Assembly (NCBI RefSeq): GCF_003144195.1
Contig: NW_020289997.1
Coordinates: 372,001-436,000 of the forward strand
DNA: 64,000 nt
Source of the DNA: Ceraceosorus guamensis
Lineage: Eukaryota; Basidiomycota; Exobasidiomycetes; Ceraceosorales; Ceraceosoraceae
Direction of reading: 5' to 3'
Notes under the pieces: generated by a model
Told to the model about the DNA's origin: nothing
The model's input: only the letters and a program-made list of their open reading frames with translations
Database searches by the model: none
In this document: positions 58,083 to 64,000 of the stretch, in pieces
How the letters are laid out: every line of letters begins with the position of its first letter
Numbering within the stretch: the first letter of the stretch is position 1
Position numbers and translations under genes: made by a program

Positions 58083-58702
58083 GTTGAGGCGAGCAAGTCG
58101 TCCCCGGACTGCAGCACGGCAGCGCCGCAAAGAGTCGATGAACAGAGGTGCGAATGAAGGTGATGGTGAATAGAGAGGTGTTTGCGATCACCGCCAGCAG
58201 GCATGCCAAGACCTATGGCTGCCGCCTGGATGGCTTGACCTCCAGACTTGCACATGCCATGGGTGTATGCTGCTAGCTGCATGGGACCGCGAGCACAGCC
58301 TCACGTGCGCGCTCGTTCAAGATTTCATTAAGCCCGGGCCGCCTGCTGCTGCGTGCACGTCCATCCACGCCATGCACGCATGCACGCATCCTCACTTGTG
58401 TGTGCGGCGTGCATGGGGACCACCAGCATCTCGCGAAGAAGTGAAAGGTGCACCGAGATGATGGAGCGATGGGTTGTGCTCGTTCGTCGCCGACGTTCAG
58501 AGGCGCTCCTCACCACCACCATTCGCATTCAATTCGCATTTCTGGGTCTTTTGGACTCGCGCGCCTCATTCTGGATGAGTGCAGGTGCTTTGCAAAGCCG
58601 CTTCAACTTTCATCAGTCCAAGCTACAGACGCCGTGAGCGCTTGGCACGCGGACCGTTCTGCCTCACCAACAAGCTGGACCTCCTGCAAGCCACAATCAA
58701 GC
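58083..58702. promoter_or_regulatory. Divergent SH3/PIG-U intergenic region
   Basis: 620 bp between start codons. It includes a repeated ATGCACGC stretch near 58370-58390. Part of it may hold a missed 5' exon of the SH3 gene. Confidence 0.4.
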
Positions 58703-60563
58703 ATGTCGTCCTCATCCGCGACGCTAACACGTCTCATAGTCGTGCTAACATTAGCGACAGCGCTGCGCGTGCTCCTTTTCCCCCTTTCAAAGTCTTTGGA
58801 GCTGGCACGCAGACCAGAGCTATCAGTGCCCATCAGCTCCCTCTTCGCCCTACGGGAAGCATCATGGTTGCATTCGCGATGGATCGCCGCAGGCTCCTCA
58901 TCGCATGCTCATCCTTACGCTGGCGATAATCCCGTATCACCGTTGTTGGTGTATGTGCTGGAGTCATTCTTGGGAGACGAGCACAAGGAGATCTGGCTAT
59001 GGGCCACGGTGGACTTGGTTGCGGGACTGGTGCTGGCTAGCTGCGCAGCTGTGCGAAGCAGGAACAGCGTCAAGGGGATGTTACAAGGCTCACCTGCGCT
59101 TGGTCCCGATGTCGCCGCTGCATTGTGAGTGCTCCAGGAGAGTCGGGTCCAGACCCGTCAAGAAGACAAGAGCGGCACTGCAACCAGTCTGAGAAGAAGT
59201 CATCGCCGACTTCATGCTCATGACCAATGCGTCTGACACCCAAATCTCTCCACAGATACCTCTTCTCTCCTTACACCATTGCGTCGTGCCTTGCCAAATC
59301 AGCCTCACCATTGACCAATCTTCTGGTCTTGCTCAGCACACTCGGTGCATTGACAGGTGAGCCGTCCAGCAATTGGCGAGCTGGCTCTGCCCTAGCAGCG
59401 ATCCAATTGAATCGCTGATTCAATCTCTTACGCCCCTTGCTAAGGCTCTCGTTTACTGACAACGACTGCTCTGGCCGGCGCAACGCTGTCATCATTGACT
59501 CCCATCCTGCTCGCGCCTCCTCTTCTGATGCTCTGCGCTCAACGATCCCCTTCGGCACGGCCGATTCTGCATGCCTCCTTGACTTCTTTGGCACTTCTCG
59601 CAACGCTGAGCGGAGGACTCTACGCCTCCTATCACCTCTCCGGTTCATCTTGGCGATTTCTGGAGCGCGTGTACAGTCCCATCATTCTGCTCCCCGACTT
59701 GACGCCCAACATTGGTCTATGGTGGTACTTCTTCATCGAAATTTTCGATCATTTCAGAAATTTCTTCTTGCTGGTCTTCAACGTCCATCTGGCTTCCTAT
59801 ACCGCTCCCATGACTATCAAGTATTCGTGAGTGACTCTCGGCTCTTTACGCACAAGGGAGAGAGCTGATACTTCAATGACGAAATTTTGCCCAGTTCGGA
59901 CCCTTTGTTCGCTGTCACCGCTTTGAGTGGGGTGATCAGCGCATTCAAGAGCTACCCAACAATGGGCGACACTTCTCTTTTTCTGGCGCTCGTGGCTCTC
60001 CATGTAGATTTGCTGCCATGTGAGTACGCACTGCTCAAGCTCGAAGAGATTCTCTGCAAGCCGCATGCGAAAAGGATCCACCGAGCTCACACCTCTTCGC
60101 ACACCTTGTGATGCACCAGATTTGCGCTATCCTACAGTGTCTGTGCTTCTGTACCTCTACGCCACCCTGCTCCTTCCCACCTTTCACCACTTGTGGCTTC
60201 AGGCAGGCTCAGGCAACGCCAATTTCTACTGTGAGTGTGTTCAGCTTAGCTTCTCTTCGTTCGGAGGCATCGCAGAGTCGCGAGCGCGCGCGACGAGCTG
60301 ATCGTTGTCTTGTGGTGCTGAGCTCTATTTTCCCCCTGGTACACCTGCTCGCTGGAACCACAGATGCGATCACACTGGTCTGGGGTCTCGCACAAGGCTC
60401 ACTGCTGCTCGATCTCATGTGGGCGTGGGGCAGAGCGGCGTGGGAAAGGCAAAGACCCAGGATATCGCCTGCTCAGGCGCTAGCTGATGAAAAGATTGCC
60501 ATGCTGCGAGCCAAAGAATCGCTCGTGCCGCAAAAGCTCGTGCGAGACGTCATACAAATTTGA
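58703..60563 (+). CDS. GAB1: GPI transamidase subunit PIG-U/GAB1
   Basis: Polytopic ER subunit of the GPI transamidase, which attaches GPI anchors to proteins. Exons 58703-59124, 59256-59356, 59445-59826, 59895-60019, 60120-60230 and 60364-60563 give 446 residues. Family landmarks: YLFSPYTIASCLAKSASPLT, the diagnostic PNIGLWWYFFIEIFDHFRNF, LRYPTVSVLLYLYATLLLP, FHHLWLQAGSGNANFYYAIT and LVWGLAQGSLLLDLMWAW. About nine to ten hydrophobic segments are visible. The N-terminal luminal loop (REASWLHSRW, then HPYAGDNPVSPLLVY) is also typical. For the last intron I chose the acceptor at 60363 because it gives NFYYAITLVW; nearer acceptors keep the frame but insert non-family sequence. Convergent with succinyl-CoA ligase, 330 bp apart. 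Confidence 0.95.
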
Positions 60564-60893
60564 CCCCCATCTTTTCATCAACGAAATGTATACTCTTTCT
60601 CTAGACGCGATACGCTCGTGACGCTCGCACTGACGCATGGCGCGCAGCATCCGAAGCTTGGTCGCTCTGAGCAGCTTTCGGGGCCAACAATGGCACCCGA
60701 GTCCATGCTACAGCTGGTCAAGATCGCATTTCTATTCCGTGTGTCAAGTTGGTAGAAGAGAAAGGCAGTGCGAGCGAGTGCCTCACGCGAGACCTGCTTC
60801 CTGCATCGCCTTCTTCATGCTGTTTGAATGGGAGGCAGAGCGCCTTGTCAGATGTATGCATAGCTTGCATTCCCCATCCTCCCTCCCTCGCAC
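60564..60893. other. Convergent 3' spacer
   Basis: 330 bp between opposing stop codons, no gene. Confidence 0.6.
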
Positions 60894-62141
60894 TCACAGT
60901 TCACCGATCTTGGCTGGGCTGTCAGCGACGATAGCACCGGCTTTTTCCAGCGCTCTGACCTTGTCGTCCGCCCCACCCTTGCCTCCGGCAATAATCGCAC
61001 CTGCGTGACCCATACGTCTGCCAGGGGGAGCGGTTCTACCAGCGATGAAAGCAACTACGGGCTTGGGGTTCTTTCTGGTCTTGTTGTACTTTTCCAAATA
61101 TTCTGCTGCATCCTCTTCCATCGAGCCGCCAATCTCTCCGATCAAAACCAGACCCTCAGACTTGGGATCGTCAAGGAGCAGCTTGACGAGGTCCAATGTT
61201 GTGGAGCCAGGGTAAGGGTCTCCTCCGATACCCACGCAGATCGACTGTCCCAAACCAACATTGGTCGTCTGGTTGACAGCCTCGTATGTCAAGGTGCCCG
61301 AACGCGATACGATGCCTGCACAGGAGGAGAATATGTGCCGGATGGGGCCCGTCAGAGCGATTGAGGTGTGCGACATGGTCGCAATTGCAAGCATATTCTA
61401 CTCACCAATCTTGCCTGGAGAGTGAATGTGACCTGGCATGATGCCAATCTTGCAGCCTTCGGGATTGATGATGCCTGGGCAGTTCGGTCCAACCAATCGA
61501 GACTTGGACTGCGCTTTGAGTGCGTGCGCGACCTGATGGGTGCAAAGGATCAAGGCATTTCTCACTGAGTGGCATGACTCGTCCACGCTCATCGAACCTC
61601 AGCACATAGGCACTACTCACCCTGATCTCATCAGCTTGAGGAATACCTTCGGTGATAGCAACGATGAGCGGGATCTCTGCCTCGATACTCTCAATGATGG
61701 CATCGGCAGCAAAAGGGGGAGGAACGTAAAGCACACTAGCGTGAGGGTTGGTCTTGTCCGCAGCTTCTCTAACGCTTCCAAACACTGGCAAGCCCAAATG
61801 CTCTTGACCGGCCTTCTTGGGAGAGACACCTCCGACTAGCTTGGTGCCATATTCGAGCGCCTGCTTGCAGTGAAAGGTACCAGTCTTTCCGGTGAAGCCT
61901 TGGCAGATGACCTGTGCAAGCGAGACGCAGGCGTCGATGAATGCTCGCGATGAGTATTTAGGGCCCGCAAGTGACTCACCTTGGAGTCTTTTTGAATCAA
62001 CAGGTTCTTGATCGTGTCCTCATAGCTGGCTCGCAGGGCACTGGTAGAAAAGGGAGCGGCAGCTCTGGGTGACAGGGCGATTCTCGAAGCCGATAGTGTG
62101 GCCGATTGCCTGAGCAGCGGCGCGGCTGCAGTGCGAATCAT
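60894..62141 (-). CDS. LSC1: Succinyl-CoA ligase alpha subunit, mitochondrial
   Basis: Alpha subunit of succinyl-CoA synthetase, which makes ATP or GTP from succinyl-CoA in the TCA cycle. Exons 61980-62141, 61621-61911, 61406-61532 and 60894-61315 give 333 residues, close to yeast Lsc1 (329). The N-terminus [20 protein letters not shown] is a mitochondrial presequence. The CoA-binding Rossmann domain has [22 protein letters not shown] and [15 protein letters not shown]; the ligase domain has [10 protein letters not shown],  [23 protein letters not shown] and the phosphohistidine loop [14 protein letters not shown] (His297). All donors are GTGAGT. Divergent from IMP3. Confidence 0.97.
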
Positions 62142-62783
62142 GTTGAGCGATTGTCTCCGAGTGAGAGCCTTCCTTGGTATCTCACTGCGACTCGTGACTG
62201 TTGATGACTGTTGATGACTGTTGATGATGATGATGATGAGAGAATGAGTGACGCATTCATGTGTGACTTTCGGCGTCCACGACAGGTTGGTCGCTCGATC
62301 GTGGGTCGTGCCTGCTTTTGCTGTCGCAGAGGCGGCACACGGCCTGCATGGGCTGCACACCGATATGCAGCAAAAGCTCACGCGCACGCACGGCAATTCC
62401 CAAGCCGCGCGACGATGCAACCGCGCGGCGGTCAAGCAGCGCACGGTCTCCGCGCCGAGCATGATCCGCCTGCATGGATGAGCGTATCACGTGACCTTCT
62501 GCACCAGGTAAATTTTGGCGGGTCCTGGCTTGTGGTTCGAACCTTGGATGCCGTCCAGCATCCTCCATGCAGGATGGACCAGTCCAAGTCGAGACCCTAA
62601 GCTGCGATCGTGAGTCGAGTGATCGTCCTTTAAGAGCAACTACTACCAGCACTTTGCAGACTCGACGGCGCGCCAAGGGCCCATTTTCCTACTCCATCGC
62701 TCAAGGTTTGACCGCTACTGGCCAGCGGAGGTCACTCAGTCGATTCTTCTTGTTCAGCCGCGCCAAAGAACGTCGCAGGCAAG
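62142..62783. promoter_or_regulatory. Divergent LSC1/IMP3 intergenic region
   Basis: 642 bp between two start codons. Starts with an ACTCGTGAC motif and a short repeat array (see separate entry), and has GATCGTGAGTCGAGTG at 62606. Likely both promoters; no known site recognised. Confidence 0.45.
62196..62239. repeat. GACTGTTGAT x3 plus (GAT)n
   Basis: Three copies of the 10-mer GACTGTTGAT run into several GAT units. The first copy overlaps an ACTCGTGAC word. It lies about 55 bp upstream of the LSC1 start codon, probably in its leader or promoter. Confidence 0.85.
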
Positions 62784-63640
62784 ATGCGACAATTGAAGCA
62801 TCACGAGCAGCGTCTGCTCAAGAAGCACGACTTTCTGAATTGGAAGAGCGATGCGAATGAGCGCGAGGTGAAGGTGATGAGGCGCTATCATATCCAGGAC
62901 CGAGACGACTATCATCGATACAACAAGCTTTTGGGAAGGATACGACATTTGGCTCTGCGCTTATCCACGCTGCCAGCCCAGGACCCTTTTAGGCACGCCA
63001 AAGAGGAGAGCCTGCTTGCGAAGCTGTACGATATGGGCTTGCTGACTACTGGTGCCAAGATGAGCGACGTGCTCGAGAAGCTCAACGTTTCTAGCTTCGC
63101 TCGAAGGAGATTGCCGGTGGTCATGGTCGGGCTCAAAATGAGCGAAACGGTGAAACAGGTGAGTCTAACATCGGGTAGGATTCTTATCAGACTGCTACAT
63201 GTTCTGGCTCGCTTTGTGTGATTTCGCTCTTGCTTACAGCATCAATGCTCTCTGTACATCGCTATAGGCCGTAGAGCATGTGGAGAAAGGCCAAGTCAGG
63301 GTTGGCACAGATGTGATCACAGACCCAGGTGTGTGGCGCGATCCGATTCTCCTCTTGCGCGTCTGGCGCCTGAATCCAGCACTGACTCTCGAGGCTGATC
63401 TTTCCCTTCCACTTACCGCAGCCTTTGCAGTCACGCGGAACTTGGAGGACTTGTAAGTGGGGGACCGTCCAGCAGCATTTGTGGACACCCTCGTTGTCGC
63501 GAAGCGCATGTATGCTCACACCCCTCGCGAATTCCTCTCATCGCACCCTCTTTTGCAGCGTCTCGTGGGTGGATCAGTCTGCCGTCAAGCGCACCATCAA
63601 GAAGTACAGCGGAGAGCTGGACGACTTCGACCTTTTGTGA
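62784..63640 (+). CDS. IMP3: U3 snoRNP protein IMP3
   Basis: Component of the small-subunit processome that helps U3 snoRNA pair with pre-rRNA; an S4-domain protein of the nucleolus. Exons 62784-63158, 63268-63328, 63422-63452 and 63559-63640 give 182 residues, against 183 in yeast. Family landmarks: MRQLKHHEQRLLKKHDFLNW, DDYHRYNKLLGRIRHLALRL, LYDMGLLTTGAKMSDVLEKL, the S4 core FARRRLPVVMVGLKMSETVK, EHVEKGQVRVGTDVITDPAF and the C-terminal KKYSGELDDFDLL. With NHP2, it is the second ribosome-biogenesis gene in the window, though far away. Confidence 0.97.
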
Positions 63641-63895
63641 TTTGCCTCACATGAATCATCACCGCGCGACTACCTCTGCTTCTCTGCTTGGCCCCTTGAG
63701 GCTCCTCACGTCACATCCTGTAAACAACAGACATCCGACTGCAACGTGCTTGTTCTATATGCGATCTCAAACAATCGTGTGATATTGCGCCGTGATGGGA
63801 AGATGATGGCTACTATCCCGTGCCCACTCCCAGGAAGTTTGAGCGGGCAAAATGATACAAGGCTGAGACGATCCGTCAACGAAGGGCAATCGCCT
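63641..63895. other. Convergent 3' spacer
   Basis: 255 bp between the IMP3 stop and the stop of the partial gene at the edge. Confidence 0.45.
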
Positions 63896-64000
63896 CTAAA
63901 TTCGCCTCTTTTGCTTTGGCTGATGCCTCGCGCTCGCGGCAGCGACAGCTTGCCGCCTCTCCTCTCGCGCTCTCGCCTCTCTTTCGGCCCGCTCGCTCGG
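63896..64000 (-). CDS. 3' end of a partial gene, charged helical tail
   Basis: An open minus-strand frame entering from beyond base 64000 and ending with TAG at 63896-63898 (34 residues). It reads SERAEREARAREERRQAVAA and then SARHQPKQKRRI, an Arg/Glu-rich helix followed by a basic terminus. This is typical of the C-terminal end of a real protein and matches the tail-to-tail spacing seen elsewhere in the window. The product cannot be named from so little. Confidence 0.45.
   Translation of the reverse strand, partial: PSERAEREARAREERRQAVAAASARHQPKQKRRI

Noticed and set aside
60231-60363. Retention or earlier acceptors in the last PIG-U intron (frame stays open)
   Set aside because: They would insert non-family sequence between NFY and YAITLVW; the later acceptor restores the conserved segment.
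62530-62560. TTCGAACC resembling a tRNA T-loop
   Set aside because: The stem would have mismatches and no cloverleaf fits around it.
1-64000. Transposons, retroelements, CRISPR arrays
   Set aside because: No terminal repeats, reverse-transcriptase or transposase motifs, or regularly spaced repeats were found by eye.

Overview
This is nuclear DNA from an intron-rich, moderately GC-rich basidiomycete fungus. A smut relative (Ustilaginomycotina) is my best guess. I base it on three things: short introns (mostly 50-160 nt), donors dominated by GTGAGT, and a gene mix that includes septin CDC10, NudE, SCAMP, PIG-U, IMP3 and an ABHD11-type hydrolase. No organelle, plasmid or phage signature is visible. 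No convincing retroelement, DNA transposon, CRISPR array or tRNA was found.

Layout. Positions 1-3878 hold no gene I can support. 3879-10472: NHP2 (+), septin CDC10 (-), a Nudix hydrolase (+) and an orphan seven-helix membrane protein (-). 12167-19670: NudE (-), the WD40 protein STRAP/Unrip (-) and a Sec14/CRAL-TRIO protein (-), separated by 1.7-kb gaps. 20850-28476: a bacterial-type YdeI/OmpD-associated protein (+), an ABHD11-like mitochondrial hydrolase (-), an ING-family PHD protein (+) and an orphan disordered protein (-). A 3.1-kb gene-free stretch follows. 31578-40400: a histidine acid phosphatase (+), a long PPR-like orphan (+) and a basic orphan protein with an unresolved 3' end (+). 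40681-49470: a GH36 raffinose-synthase-like protein with a hydrophobic C-terminal insertion (-) and a secreted subtilase with a PA domain (-). 51028-63640: SCAMP (+), a GNAT acetyltransferase (+), a JMJD4-like oxygenase (-), an SH3 protein (-), the PIG-U/GAB1 GPI-transamidase subunit (+), succinyl-CoA ligase alpha (-) and IMP3 (+). The 3' end of another minus-strand gene runs off the right edge.

Most genes are unrelated housekeeping functions: ribosome biogenesis (NHP2, IMP3), cytoskeleton (CDC10, NudE), membrane traffic and lipids (SCAMP, Sec14), GPI anchoring, the TCA cycle, chromatin reading and translation-factor hydroxylation. I see no biosynthetic cluster. Exon models were built by hand from donor/acceptor sites, reading-frame continuity and family conservation. 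About 73 introns are modelled. Every gene model listed closes in frame, but weak splice sites are flagged.

The most interesting items are: the probable bacterial acquisition at 20850; the basic orphan at 38259 with an in-frame TGA and an alternative C-terminus ending PPGY; the GH36 protein with a membrane segment; the orphan seven-helix protein; a GC-AG intron in the JMJD4-like gene; and a short motif (ACTCGTGAC / GTCACGAGT) scattered through nearly all intergenic spaces.
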